From: Pseudomonadota bacterium
Lineage (GTDB): Bacteria; Pseudomonadota; Alphaproteobacteria; Acetobacterales; Acetobacteraceae
DNA: 64,000 nt
Direction of reading: 5' to 3'
NCBI GenBank assembly: GCA_021846225.1
Contig: JAJZCG010000002.1
Span: 1 to 64,000, forward strand
The notes under the pieces are model-generated. The model saw only the letters and a program-made list of their open reading frames with translations, made no database searches and was not told the origin of the DNA. Below, piece after piece: positions 47,762 through 56,666 of the stretch. Position numbers and translations under genes: made by a program. Numbering within the stretch: the stretch's first letter is position 1; each line of letters starts with the position of its first letter.

Positions 47762-49081
47762 ATGGACCAGAATTATGAAGGCCCGCTGCTGACTGTGCGC
47801 AACTGCAGGCAGTCCTACCACAAGGAGGCCAGCGCGGACCTGGTGGTGCTGGACGATGTGGAGCTGACGCTGGAGGAAGGCGAGATCGTGGGGCTGCTCG
47901 GGCGCTCGGGCTCGGGGAAATCCACGTTGCTGCGCATTGTCTCGGGGTTGCTGAAGCCGACGGCGGGCGAGGTGAAGTGGCGCGGCAAGGAACTGCGCGG
48001 GCCGGCCGAGGGCGTGGCCATGGTGTTCCAGAGCTTCGCGCTGTTTCCGTGGCTGACGGTGCAGGAAAACGTGGAGCTGGGGCTGGAGGCGCTGGGCGTG
48101 CGCAAGGATGAGCGCGAGGAGCGCACGGAGGCGGCGATCGACCTGATCGGGCTGGGCGGCTACGATACGGCCTACCCGAAGGAGCTTTCAGGCGGGATGC
48201 GCCAGCGGGTGGGGCTGGCGCGCGCGCTGGTGGTGCACCCGGACCTGCTGCTGATGGATGAGCCGTTCTCGGCGCTGGATGTGCTGACGGCGGAGACGCT
48301 GCGCACCGATTTGATCGACCTTTGGGTGGACAAGAAGCTGCCGGTGAAATCCATCCTGATCGTGACGCATAACATCGAGGAGGCGGTTTTGTTGTGCGAC
48401 CGGATTTTGGTGTTCTCCTCCAATCCGGGGCGGGTGGCGCATGAGCTGCGGGTGCCCTTTGCGCATCCGCGCAACCGGTTTGACCCGGCGTTCCGCCAGC
48501 TGGTGGATGATATATACGGGATCATGACGCGCCGGGCGCCCAAGGAGGTTTTGGCGGTGCCGGCGGCGGTGCCGACAGGGTTTGCCACGCCGCTGCATCC
48601 GGTGGGCACGAATTTGATGTCGGGCCTGATAGAGACGCTGCATAACCCGCCCTATGACGGGCGCGCGGATTTGCCCGCCCTGGCGGCGGCGCTGCAATAT
48701 GAGGCCGATGAGCTGCTGCCGCTGGGCGAGACGCTGGGGATGCTGGGGTTTGCCGTGCTGGAGGAAGGCGATTTGATCCTGAGCGAGATGGGACGCAAGT
48801 TTGCCGAGGCGGAGACCGAGGACCGCAAGGTGATCTTCGCGGCGCAACTGCGCGCGCATGTGCCGCTTATCTCGGCGATTACCACGGTGATTAACCAGCG
48901 CTCCAACCACCGGGCCTCGGCGGTGCGCTTCCGCGACGAGCTGGAGGACCATATGTCCCCCGAATACGCCGAGGAGACGCTGCGCACGGTGATCGCCTGG
49001 GGGCGGTATGCGGAATTGTTCGAGTATGACGAGGAGGCGCAGCAATTCGGGCTGGAGGAAGAGGATGATGAGGTGGGGTGA
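47762..49081 (+). CDS. ABC transporter ATP-binding protein with AAA-associated C-terminal domain
   Basis: A 439-aa ATPase that powers the permease encoded just upstream. Residues 1-260 form the nucleotide-binding domain: Walker A GLLGRSGSGKSTLL (45-58), Q-loop MVFQSFALFPWLT, signature LSGGMRQRVGLARAL, Walker B LLLMDEPFSALD, and His-switch VTHNIEEAV. Residues about 290-430 match the AAA-associated C-terminal domain (PNPPYDGRADLPAL-like NPPYDGRADLPALAAAL, then EETLRTVIAWGRYAELFEYD) found in nitrate/sulfonate-type ATPases. That extra domain is probably regulatory. Confidence 0.9.
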   Translation: MDQNYEGPLLTVRNCRQSYHKEASADLVVLDDVELTLEEGEIVGLLGRSGSGKSTLLRIVSGLLKPTAGEVKWRGKELRGPAEGVAMVFQSFALFPWLTVQENVELGLEALGVRKDEREERTEAAIDLIGLGGYDTAYPKELSGGMRQRVGLARALVVHPDLLLMDEPFSALDVLTAETLRTDLIDLWVDKKLPVKSILIVTHNIEEAVLLCDRILVFSSNPGRVAHELRVPFAHPRNRFDPAFRQLVDDIYGIMTRRAPKEVLAVPAAVPTGFATPLHPVGTNLMSGLIETLHNPPYDGRADLPALAAALQYEADELLPLGETLGMLGFAVLEEGDLILSEMGRKFAEAETEDRKVIFAAQLRAHVPLISAITTVINQRSNHRASAVRFRDELEDHMSPEYAEETLRTVIAWGRYAELFEYDEEAQQFGLEEEDDEVG

Positions 49082-49128
49082 GCCTGGGAAAACCAGACTC
49101 ACCTTGCCGCGTGCGCCGCTAAGCCGCG

Positions 49129-50604
49129 CTAAGAGTTGCCTGCTGGGGCATAGCCCTCCCAGCCGCCGCCCAGCGCCTGGTAGAGGCTTACCAGGTCTGT
49201 GCCCAGGGTTTCGCGCGCGAGGGCCTGGCCTTGTTGGGCGGTCAGATACGCCTGTTGCGCGGTGAGCACGGTTAGGTAGTCCACCAGGCCTTGTTTGTAC
49301 TGGTCTTCGGCGAGGCTGAGGGCGAGATGGCTTTGCTCGGCGTCAGTGGTGAGGGCGTTGAGCGTTGTGTGCTCCTGGGTGTAGGCGCTTAAGGCGTTGT
49401 CCACCTGGTAAAACGCGGTGAGTACGGTTTTGGCGTAGCCGATGGCGGCTTCTTTTTCCTGCGCCTTGCGGAGTTTGAGCTGGCCGTGGAGTTGCCCGCC
49501 CTCAAACAGCGGGATGGTGAGCGTGGGGCCGACGGCGTAGGTGAGCGCGCTTAATCCGTTCAGGTTTTTGAGCTGCAGGGCCTGCAGCGAGACGGAGCCG
49601 GTGAGCGAGAAATCCGGGAAGAACGCCGCCGTGGCGACGCCGACCTCGGCGGTGGCGGTGTGGAGCTTGTCCTCGGCCTCGCGCACATCGGGCCGGCGGC
49701 GCAGAAGGCTGGCCGGGAGGCCTGCGGGCACGCTGGGCGGGGTGAGCGGCACGGGGGCGGCGGCCAGCAGCGCTGGCGGGAAGCTGTTGGGGGTTTGCCC
49801 CAGGAGCAGGCCGAGCTGGTTGATCAGCGCGTCACGCTGGGCGGTGAGCGTGGGGATTTGCGCGGAGATCTGGGCTGCCGTGGCGCGGGCATTGGCGACA
49901 TCGAGCGCGGTGGTGAGGCCGGCCTGCTGGCGCTCGACCGTGAGGTTGACCAGCTGGTTGGCCGAATCCAGGTTTTTTTGCGTGATGGCCAGCACCGCCT
50001 GGGTGCCGCGCAGCTGGATGTAGTTGCTGGCGACCTGGGTTTCGACATTGAGCAGTGCGGCGCGGCGGGCCTCCAGCGAGCCGGCGGCAGCGGCGACGGC
50101 GGCCTCGGCGGTGCGGCGGTTCTTGCCCCAGAGGTCAAGGTCATACGTTGCCTGGAGGCCGTACTGATAAACGTCGAACGGGGGGACGGCGGCAACGGGA
50201 ATGCCAGCGCCGCCGCCGCCGCCCAGCGCCTGGACGACGCCCTTGTCGCTCAACCCCTCGCGGGAATAGGAGGCGTTGGCGCCGATATTGGGGTAGAGCA
50301 CGGCGCCTTCGATCTGGGCCTGGGCCTGGGCTTCAATCAGGCGCTGGGTGGCGATTTGCAGGTCCAGGTTCTGGGCCACGGCCTGGGTTTCCAGGCTGCT
50401 CAGCTCAGGGTCGTTAAAGCTGTTCCACCATTGGGGATTTACCGAGCCAGCCGTGACATAAGCGGTGGCCGGGCCGCTGGAGATATAGGCCGTGGGGACC
50501 GCGGGATGCGGGGCTTTGAAATTAGGGCCGACCATGCAGCTTGAAAGGCTCAGCAGCGAGACCGCCGCGAGTAGTTTCGGGTGAAGCCGGGAGGTGGAAA
50601 ACAC
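49129..50604 (-). CDS. NodT-family outer-membrane efflux lipoprotein
   Basis: A 491-aa TolC-like outer-membrane factor of RND efflux systems. The signal peptide ends in a lipobox LSLSSC with Cys23, followed by MVGPNFKAP. Two outer-membrane-efflux domains contain PQWWNSFNDPELSSLETQAV, TLDLWGKNRR-like YDLDLWGKNRRTAEAA, RRRPDVREAEDKLHTATAEVG and LPLFEGGQL-like IPLFEGGQLHGQL. I choose GTG 50604 because AAGGAG lies nine bases before it; the frame is open to 50682. No RND pump or membrane-fusion gene is adjacent. Confidence 0.88.
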   Translation of the reverse strand: MFSTSRLHPKLLAAVSLLSLSSCMVGPNFKAPHPAVPTAYISSGPATAYVTAGSVNPQWWNSFNDPELSSLETQAVAQNLDLQIATQRLIEAQAQAQIEGAVLYPNIGANASYSREGLSDKGVVQALGGGGGAGIPVAAVPPFDVYQYGLQATYDLDLWGKNRRTAEAAVAAAAGSLEARRAALLNVETQVASNYIQLRGTQAVLAITQKNLDSANQLVNLTVERQQAGLTTALDVANARATAAQISAQIPTLTAQRDALINQLGLLLGQTPNSFPPALLAAAPVPLTPPSVPAGLPASLLRRRPDVREAEDKLHTATAEVGVATAAFFPDFSLTGSVSLQALQLKNLNGLSALTYAVGPTLTIPLFEGGQLHGQLKLRKAQEKEAAIGYAKTVLTAFYQVDNALSAYTQEHTTLNALTTDAEQSHLALSLAEDQYKQGLVDYLTVLTAQQAYLTAQQGQALARETLGTDLVSLYQALGGGWEGYAPAGNS

Positions 50605-50819
50605 GTACGCAAACTCCTTATGCGCCCAGACGGCGCCTTTAGGCTTAAGTGATAGCACAATCCGCCAAAGCACAAGAGCCACGGCCTGGCAGGCCCTGGC
50701 ACGCCGGGAAGCGCTGGAGCGTTATGTTGTCGCACTATCTTTGCGCGGTGAGTTAGCCGTGTTGCGTGCGGTCTGCCATACGGCGGCGGCAACGCCTGGG
50801 GGCTTGAAGCGGCGGCTGG

Positions 50820-51314
50820 CTAAACCATTTCCGCCGCGGGGATTTGTTCCAGCATTGTATTATCAGGCATGAGCGCGGGGATGGAGAGCGTGCTGATGAT
50901 GCGGCTATCGAGCATGATCAGCCCTTCAATGAATTCGCGCGGGTTGTTGCTGCCGGTTTGAGGGATATCCTGGCGCATGTCATCCGTGACCGTTATGATA
51001 TCGCACACCGCGTCCACCAGCAGGCCGGCGGTGTTCGTGCCGTCTTCCACCACAACCACCACCGAGGCGGCATTGGGCTCCTGCGGCGGCAGGCCGAGGC
51101 GCTCGGCAAGGTCGATCACCACCAGCACGGTGCCGCGCAGGTTGATCATGCCCTTGATGTAGGAGGGGGCGTGCGGCAGGTGGGTGGAGGCGATCCAGCC
51201 GCGGATTTCACGGATGGAGCGGATGTCCATGGCGAATTCCTGGGCACCGAGGCGGATTGAAAGAAGCTCGCTGCGGCGCTCAGGCTGGGCGGGGGTGCGA
51301 TAGATCTGACTCAT
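50820..51314 (-). CDS. cheW: Chemotaxis coupling protein CheW (second copy)
   Basis: A 164-aa SH3-like scaffold linking receptors to Che[52 protein letters not shown] and [15 protein letters not shown]. It is the last gene of the chemotaxis operon. Its start overlaps the stop of the MCP at 51311 by 4 bp. It is paralogous to the cheW at 56199; the two share the REIRGW and GLLVDAV motifs but are clearly diverged, so they may couple different receptors. Confidence 0.95.
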   Translation of the reverse strand: MSQIYRTPAQPERRSELLSIRLGAQEFAMDIRSIREIRGWIASTHLPHAPSYIKGMINLRGTVLVVIDLAERLGLPPQEPNAASVVVVVEDGTNTAGLLVDAVCDIITVTDDMRQDIPQTGSNNPREFIEGLIMLDSRIISTLSIPALMPDNTMLEQIPAAEMV

Positions 51315-53230
51315 GGCTGGAACTCCTCCATATCGTGATCCGCCAACTGGGGAATTTTGCCCTTGCGGGCCAGCGGCACGAAGCGGCCGGCCGGCGCGGC
51401 AGATTTGCGGGTTGGCGGTGGTTCGGCGTGCCGGGTTTCAATGTGCCCGGTCTGGAACTGGGCGACCAGGCGGGCGAGTTCCTCGGCCTCGGCGGCGAGG
51501 CTGTGGCTGGCGGCGGTGGTCTGCTCAACCATGGCGGCGTTCTGCTGGGTGACCTTATCCATCTGGTTGACGGCGGCGTTCACCTCCGCAAGGCCGGTTG
51601 CCTGCTCCTGCGCGGAGGCGGCGATTTCGCTCACCAGCCTGTTCAGCTGCTCCACCTGCGCCACGATGCGCCCCAGCGCCTGGCCGGTTTCGCCGACCAG
51701 CCGCACGCCGGTGGCGACCTGCTGGCCGGAGGCTGAGATGAGGGTTTTGATCTCCTTGGCGGCGTCGGCCGAGCGTTGCGCCAGGGCGCGCACCTCGGTT
51801 GCCACCACGGCGAAACCGCGCCCCGCGTCCCCTGCCCGCGCCGCCTCCACCCCGGCGTTGAGCGCCAGCAGATTGGTCTGAAAGGCGATCTCGTCGATCA
51901 CCCCTATGATGTTGCCGATCTGGCGGGAGGATGTCTCAATCCCCGACATCGCGGTGACCGTGTCGCTCACCACCGCGCCGGAGCGCTCGGCATCGGCACG
52001 GGCGTTGCCCGCGACCTCGCGCGCCGCATTCGCGCCCTCGGAGGTTTTGCGAACCGTGGCGGTGATCTCATCAAGCGCGGCGGCGGTCTCCTCCAGGCTG
52101 GCGGCCTGCTGCTCGGTACGGTGGGAGAGATCATCCGAGGCCTGGCGGATCTCGCCCGCACCGGCGCGCACGCCATGCGTGTTGCGCGAAATGGAGCCAA
52201 GGGTCTGTAGCAGTTTCTCCATCGCGTTGTTGAAATCATGCTTCAAGGTTTCGTAGGCAGGGGCAACATGTTGCTGGAATCGCGCGGTGAGGTCGCCAGC
52301 GGCGAGGCCCGAGAGTGCCACGGCCAATCCCTCCACCACCAATTTCTGGTCCTGCCCGGCGGCGGCGAAGGCGGCTTCCATCTCTTGCAGCCTGCGGTCC
52401 AGCTGATTTTGGAACTCCTTGGCAGCGGCCTCAAGTTTCAGGCGCTCCTGGGCATTCTCCTTGAATACCTGCACGGCATCGGCCATGGCGCCGATCTCGT
52501 CGGAACGGCCGATGCCGGGGATGGTTACCGTCAGCTCCTGGTGCGCCAGCTGGTTCATGGCGGCGGTCATCTGGCCGATCGGCAGGGACACGCTTTTGTT
52601 GACCAAAGCGCCGATCAACAGCGTGCCAAGCGCCATGAGGCCCAGAACAACGGCGATGAGGAAGGAGCTGGATTTTGCGGCGTGATCCGCGGCGGCGGAA
52701 AGCTGGGCTGCCTGGGTATCGTTATAGGCGAAGTCATCGTTTATGCTGGCCGTGAAATCGTTCATCGCTGATTTTATGCCGCTGTTGAAAACATTTGTGA
52801 CGCCGGCAGAGTTACCCGCCGTGTACAACGCGGATACTTGCTGCACGGAATTCTCGAGCCGTATGAACGCCGCGTTGAAGGCGTTGCCATCGGCGGTTTC
52901 GCGGCCAGGGTCCATGGTTGCATGATATTCAGCCCACTGGTTCTGGTAATCCCGTTCCACCTGGGTGGTCTGATTAAACAAAATGGCGGCCATGCCGGTA
53001 TCACTCTGGTTCGCGGCGATGGCGGCGATGGCCACCAGTTGGTGCGCATCCTTGGACATGACGCCAAGCGGTTGAATCTGCGCGGTGTTTGCCGCCAGGG
53101 CCCGTGCCTCAGCGTTCAGCAGCGTGACCCTGGAGATGGAGAAAATGCCAAGAGCAACGGTGAAAAACAGAATTGCAGCGAATGCCGCCACAACCTTGTT
53201 GCGGATTGAAAGATTGTTGAAGGCGTTCAT
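51311..53230 (-). CDS. Methyl-accepting chemotaxis protein (second copy)
   Basis: A 639-aa transmembrane receptor. The first membrane helix is [20 protein letters not shown] (about 12-31). A helical sensor region (about 40-185) follows, then a second helix ([21 protein letters not shown], about 188-208), a HAMP domain and a long signalling region. Methylation stretches such as [20 protein letters not shown] and the kinase-contact tip [20 protein letters not shown] are intact. The signalling part is nearly identical to the MCP at 59493. The C-terminus DHDMEEFQP retains a docking-like acidic-aromatic end. It is coupled to the following cheW. Confidence 0.95.
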   Translation of the reverse strand: MNAFNNLSIRNKVVAAFAAILFFTVALGIFSISRVTLLNAEARALAANTAQIQPLGVMSKDAHQLVAIAAIAANQSDTGMAAILFNQTTQVERDYQNQWAEYHATMDPGRETADGNAFNAAFIRLENSVQQVSALYTAGNSAGVTNVFNSGIKSAMNDFTASINDDFAYNDTQAAQLSAAADHAAKSSSFLIAVVLGLMALGTLLIGALVNKSVSLPIGQMTAAMNQLAHQELTVTIPGIGRSDEIGAMADAVQVFKENAQERLKLEAAAKEFQNQLDRRLQEMEAAFAAAGQDQKLVVEGLAVALSGLAAGDLTARFQQHVAPAYETLKHDFNNAMEKLLQTLGSISRNTHGVRAGAGEIRQASDDLSHRTEQQAASLEETAAALDEITATVRKTSEGANAAREVAGNARADAERSGAVVSDTVTAMSGIETSSRQIGNIIGVIDEIAFQTNLLALNAGVEAARAGDAGRGFAVVATEVRALAQRSADAAKEIKTLISASGQQVATGVRLVGETGQALGRIVAQVEQLNRLVSEIAASAQEQATGLAEVNAAVNQMDKVTQQNAAMVEQTTAASHSLAAEAEELARLVAQFQTGHIETRHAEPPPTRKSAAPAGRFVPLARKGKIPQLADHDMEEFQP

Positions 53231-53302
53231 TCACTGCGGCTCCGTGCTGCGGATGTGGCTTGATGGGATTAACGCATACAAATTGCGGGTTGCTTAATCG
53301 GG

Positions 53303-53680
53303 TTAGAACATCTCCAACTCGCCGGATTGGCGCGAGAGCTCATCAGGCACTGGCGCGCCTTGCAGGCGGTAGGCAAGGTCTGACAAGGTGATGTGATGCA
53401 GCGCGGTCTGCGAATTCACCCGCCAATCCTCGGGCAGAAGCCGGCCGATGGTGAGAACGTATTTGGATAAGGCTGAGAGGCGCTGGGAAAGCAGGTCCAG
53501 CGTTTGGACATTGCGGTGGCAATCAGGATCGTTGGCGACGCGCAGCAGCGCGGGGCTGAGCGAGGCCTGGAACTGGTCCGTGAAGCGCCCGAGTTCATGA
53601 AACTCCTCGCCCAGGGCTTCCAAGATTTCCGCCAGTGGCGCGTGATGGCGTTCATCCTCGCAGGTTCGGCTTTCAACCAT
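53303..53680 (-). CDS. Small helical protein in the che operon, CheZ-like motif
   Basis: A 125-aa, probably all-helical protein between cheD and the second MCP. It starts MVESRTCEDERHH with AGGAG six to eight bases upstream. Residues 58-71 read NVQTLDLLSQRLSA, giving a D62-L-x-x-Q66 spacing like the active site D-L-T-G-Q of the CheY-P phosphatase CheZ, and the acidic end SGELEMF could act as a CheY-binding tail. Overall similarity to CheZ is weak, so the assignment is a hypothesis. No classical cheZ is present in the operon. Confidence 0.75.
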   Translation of the reverse strand: MVESRTCEDERHHAPLAEILEALGEEFHELGRFTDQFQASLSPALLRVANDPDCHRNVQTLDLLSQRLSALSKYVLTIGRLLPEDWRVNSQTALHHITLSDLAYRLQGAPVPDELSRQSGELEMF

Positions 53681-53693
53681 GCTGTTTCTCCTG

Positions 53694-54275
53694 CTAAAAA
53701 AGTTCCACAGTTCCCTGGCCCGGAGGCGTGGGCGGCACCGGGCGGGTGCTTTCGGCCCGCATGATGGATGCGGTTTCCTTCGCCAGCAGCACCTGCCGGG
53801 CACGGCCAGTGACAGGCCAGAACTGGATGCGCCGCCCTTGCTCGCCGCGCAGGCTGCCGCCAGCAATGGCGATGCCCTCGGCCTTGAGAAAACGTTCGGC
53901 GAAGGTTGCGTTCAGCTCGCCGATATCGGTGAGGCCCTTGATCATGCGCGCGCCGCCGAAAAGCTTTGCTTGCAGCCGGTGGCGCTGGGCGCCGCGCCGG
54001 AGCAGGCCGTTGACCAGCAGCTCCATGGCATGCACGCCAAAGCGCATGGCGTCGCCCTCCAACATGCGTTGTTGGGACCCCGCATCAGTCCCCGGCAGCA
54101 AAAAATGGTTCATGCCGCCCAGGCCGATGGTTTTGTCCCAGATACAGGCGGAGATGCAGGAGCCGAGGATGGTGGTGAGCACTGTGTTGGGATTATCATC
54201 CACATATTGTTCGCCCTGTACGATATGAATCTTTTTCTCAGCGGCCGGTGCGGAGGGATGCAGGAGCGTAATCAT
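53694..54275 (-). CDS. cheD: Chemoreceptor glutamine deamidase CheD
   Basis: CheD deamidates glutamines on receptors and in other species works with CheC. The 193-aa protein has [29 protein letters not shown], which carries the catalytic Cys and His, and [22 protein letters not shown] start at ATG 54275 overlapping the cheB stop; an ATG at 54293 is also in frame. The C-terminal 40 residues are less conserved. No cheC is seen here. Confidence 0.94.
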   Translation of the reverse strand: MITLLHPSAPAAEKKIHIVQGEQYVDDNPNTVLTTILGSCISACIWDKTIGLGGMNHFLLPGTDAGSQQRMLEGDAMRFGVHAMELLVNGLLRRGAQRHRLQAKLFGGARMIKGLTDIGELNATFAERFLKAEGIAIAGGSLRGEQGRRIQFWPVTGRARQVLLAKETASIMRAESTRPVPPTPPGQGTVELF

Positions 54276-55303
54276 GATATTTTTTTCCTGCATGTGGCGT
54301 TGGTGCTTAAAAGCAAGCGTTCGGCGATGCGCTCCAGTGGGAGTTGCAGCGTGACCCCGCCGATCTCGAAGGCGGCTTTGGGCATACCGTAGACGACGGA
54401 GCTGGCTTCGTCCTGGCCGATGGTTTCGCAACCAGCCTGGCGCAAGGCGAGCAGGCCTTCTGCGCCGTCGCGCCCCAACCCGGTGAGGATGACGCCGATC
54501 GCACGGTCATGAAAACAGCGCTGGACGGAATGGAACATCACATCCACCGAGGGGCGATGACCATTGACGCGCTCGGCCTCGCTAAGATGGATGCGCGGTG
54601 TCGCGATGCCGGAAATTTCCAGATGCGCGCTGCCGGGGGCGAGGTAGATCTGCCCGGATTTCAGCAACGCGCCTTCCGCGGCCTCGCTCACCTCCGGGGC
54701 GCAGAGCTTGTTCAGCCGCGCGGCAAAGCTTTTGGTGAAGGTGGCCGGCATGTGCTGGCTGATGACCGTGGGCGGGCAGTTGGCCGGGAATTTGCCCAGG
54801 ATTGTCAGCAGCGCCTCGACGCCGCCAGTGGAAGAGCCGATGGCGATGATCCGGCCGTCTGGCGTATAAGCGGCGGTTGAGGGGCGCGCGGGCCTTGCCG
54901 CGAGCCTGGGCTGCCGGCGCGACAACGCCGCCGCCCTCACCTTCTCGGCCAGTTGCTCAAAACTGTTCTGGTTGAAGGAGGAGGGTTTCGCCACACAGTC
55001 GAACGCGCCGATTTCCAGCGCGTGCAGGTTCACATCGGCGCCCGCCTGGGTGAGGGTGGAGACCATGATGACTGGTGTGGGCCGCAGGCGCATGATTTTT
55101 TCCAGAAAGTCCAGGCCGTTCATGTTCGGCATTTCAATGTCGAGCGTAATGACATCAGGCGCGAGCGCCTTGATGGCTTGGCGCGCCTCATGCGGGTCCG
55201 CGGCCTGGCCGACGACCTCGATGAATGGGTCAGCGCGCAAGGTGGCGGTGATGAGGCCGCGCATGGTCGCGGAATCATCGACGACCAGAACGCGAACGCT
55301 CAT
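54272..55303 (-). CDS. cheB: Chemotaxis response regulator protein-glutamate methylesterase CheB
   Basis: Removes methyl groups from receptors. The 343-aa protein has an N-terminal receiver ([14 protein letters not shown], phospho-acceptor Asp55 in [16 protein letters not shown]) and a C-terminal esterase with the serine in [16 protein letters not shown], His in [15 protein letters not shown], and Asp in [14 protein letters not shown]. The start overlaps the cheR stop by 4 bp. Phosphorylation by CheA should activate it. Confidence 0.97.
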   Translation of the reverse strand: MSVRVLVVDDSATMRGLITATLRADPFIEVVGQAADPHEARQAIKALAPDVITLDIEMPNMNGLDFLEKIMRLRPTPVIMVSTLTQAGADVNLHALEIGAFDCVAKPSSFNQNSFEQLAEKVRAAALSRRQPRLAARPARPSTAAYTPDGRIIAIGSSTGGVEALLTILGKFPANCPPTVISQHMPATFTKSFAARLNKLCAPEVSEAAEGALLKSGQIYLAPGSAHLEISGIATPRIHLSEAERVNGHRPSVDVMFHSVQRCFHDRAIGVILTGLGRDGAEGLLALRQAGCETIGQDEASSVVYGMPKAAFEIGGVTLQLPLERIAERLLLSTNATCRKKIS

Positions 55304-56202
55304 GGCTGGTCCCTCCTGGCGGCGCGGGGGCGGTAGATGGTGATGCCGTCGCTTTGCAGTCCGGCTTCGGCGGGGCCGCTCACGCGCTCGGAATGGCCGA
55401 TATACAAGGCGCCGCCGGGAGCCAGCAGCGGCGCGATGCGCGTCCAGATTTTTTCCTGCGTATCGTTTTCGAAATAAATTACCACGTTGCGGCAGAAAAT
55501 AACGTCGAACGTGCCGCGCATCGGCCAGTTGCCGATGAGGTTGAGCCTGCGGAACTTCACCAGCGCGCGGGCTTCATCGGCGATTTGCTGACGGCCCTCC
55601 CTGGGGGAGGAAAACCAGCGGCTTCGCAGCGGATCGGGCACGGCATCCAGCAGTGAACTCTCGTAAATCCCGGCGGCGCCAAGAGCCAGCATGTTGGCGT
55701 CAATGTCGGTTGCGAGGATGCGGATGTCATACTTCACGGCATCGGGCAGCATGGATAGCAGGGTGAGCGCGATGGAGTACGGCTCCTGCCCGCTGGAGCA
55801 GGCGGCCGACCACAGGCGCGCGGCGCGGCCCTGCTTGACGCGTGTTATCAACTCCGGGAGAATTTTTGTTTTCAGATGTTCGAAATGATGCGGCTCGCGA
55901 TAGAAGCGGGTGACATTGGTGGTTAACGCCGCGATCATGTTCTGGCGCTCGCCCGCGCCGGAGGGACTCTCAACAAGGCGGCAATATTCGGAAAAACTGC
56001 CCAGACCCAGGAGCCGCAAGCGTTTGGCGAGGCGCGAATAGACCAGATTGGCCTTGTTGCCAGAAAGGGAGATCCCGGCCTCGGACATCAGCATGCCGGC
56101 AATGGCGGTGAAGTCGCGCTGGGTCATCAGGAATTCACCGGTTTCGGTGATGCCTGCTGAGGGTTTCATGCCGTTGCCTGGCGCGTTCATGTTCAGGCTC
56201 AC
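55300..56202 (-). CDS. cheR: Chemotaxis protein methyltransferase CheR
   Basis: SAM-dependent methylation of receptor glutamates. The 300-aa protein has the N-terminal helical domain ([19 protein letters not shown]), [22 protein letters not shown], the SAM site [20 protein letters not shown] and [17 protein letters not shown]. The end [11 protein letters not shown] is typical. GTG 56202 overlaps the cheW stop (GTGA); an ATG at 56190 is a possible alternative. It is coupled to cheB. Confidence 0.96.
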   Translation of the reverse strand: MSLNMNAPGNGMKPSAGITETGEFLMTQRDFTAIAGMLMSEAGISLSGNKANLVYSRLAKRLRLLGLGSFSEYCRLVESPSGAGERQNMIAALTTNVTRFYREPHHFEHLKTKILPELITRVKQGRAARLWSAACSSGQEPYSIALTLLSMLPDAVKYDIRILATDIDANMLALGAAGIYESSLLDAVPDPLRSRWFSSPREGRQQIADEARALVKFRRLNLIGNWPMRGTFDVIFCRNVVIYFENDTQEKIWTRIAPLLAPGGALYIGHSERVSGPAEAGLQSDGITIYRPRAARRDQP

Positions 56203-56663
56203 GCGGCTTCCATCTCGCCCTGAGGCAGAACGTGATCGAGCGAGATCAGGCTGATCATGCGGCCATCGACGGGGAGCAGGCCCTTGACGAAGGTTTTCAC
56301 CAGATCGGAGGAGACATCGGGCGTGGGCTGGATGTTGGAATCTTTGGCGGTGAGAATGTCTGACACCGCATCAACCAGCAGGCCGATCTGCTGATGCGCG
56401 ATCTGCACCACGATGATGACGTTGCGCGCGCTGGGCTCGTTGCTCGGCAGACCCAGGCGCACGGCCAGTTCCACGATCGGCAGCACGGCGCCGCGCAGGT
56501 TGATGACGCCGCGCACATAGCGCGGGCTGCGGGGCAGCGCGGTGGCCACGGTCCAGCCGCGGATTTCGCGCACCGCCATGACGTTGATGCAAAATTCCTG
56601 ACGCCCGACGCGAAAGGCGATCAACTCACGAACGCTGGCATCACTATTGGTAGATTGACCCAT
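56199..56663 (-). CDS. cheW: Chemotaxis coupling protein CheW (first copy)
   Basis: A 154-aa Che[52 protein letters not shown] and [17 protein letters not shown]. It sits directly after cheA (3 bp gap) and overlaps cheR by 4 bp. It is the likely main adaptor between the two MCPs and CheA. Confidence 0.96.
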   Translation of the reverse strand: MGQSTNSDASVRELIAFRVGRQEFCINVMAVREIRGWTVATALPRSPRYVRGVINLRGAVLPIVELAVRLGLPSNEPSARNVIIVVQIAHQQIGLLVDAVSDILTAKDSNIQPTPDVSSDLVKTFVKGLLPVDGRMISLISLDHVLPQGEMEAA

Positions 56664-56666
56664 GGT

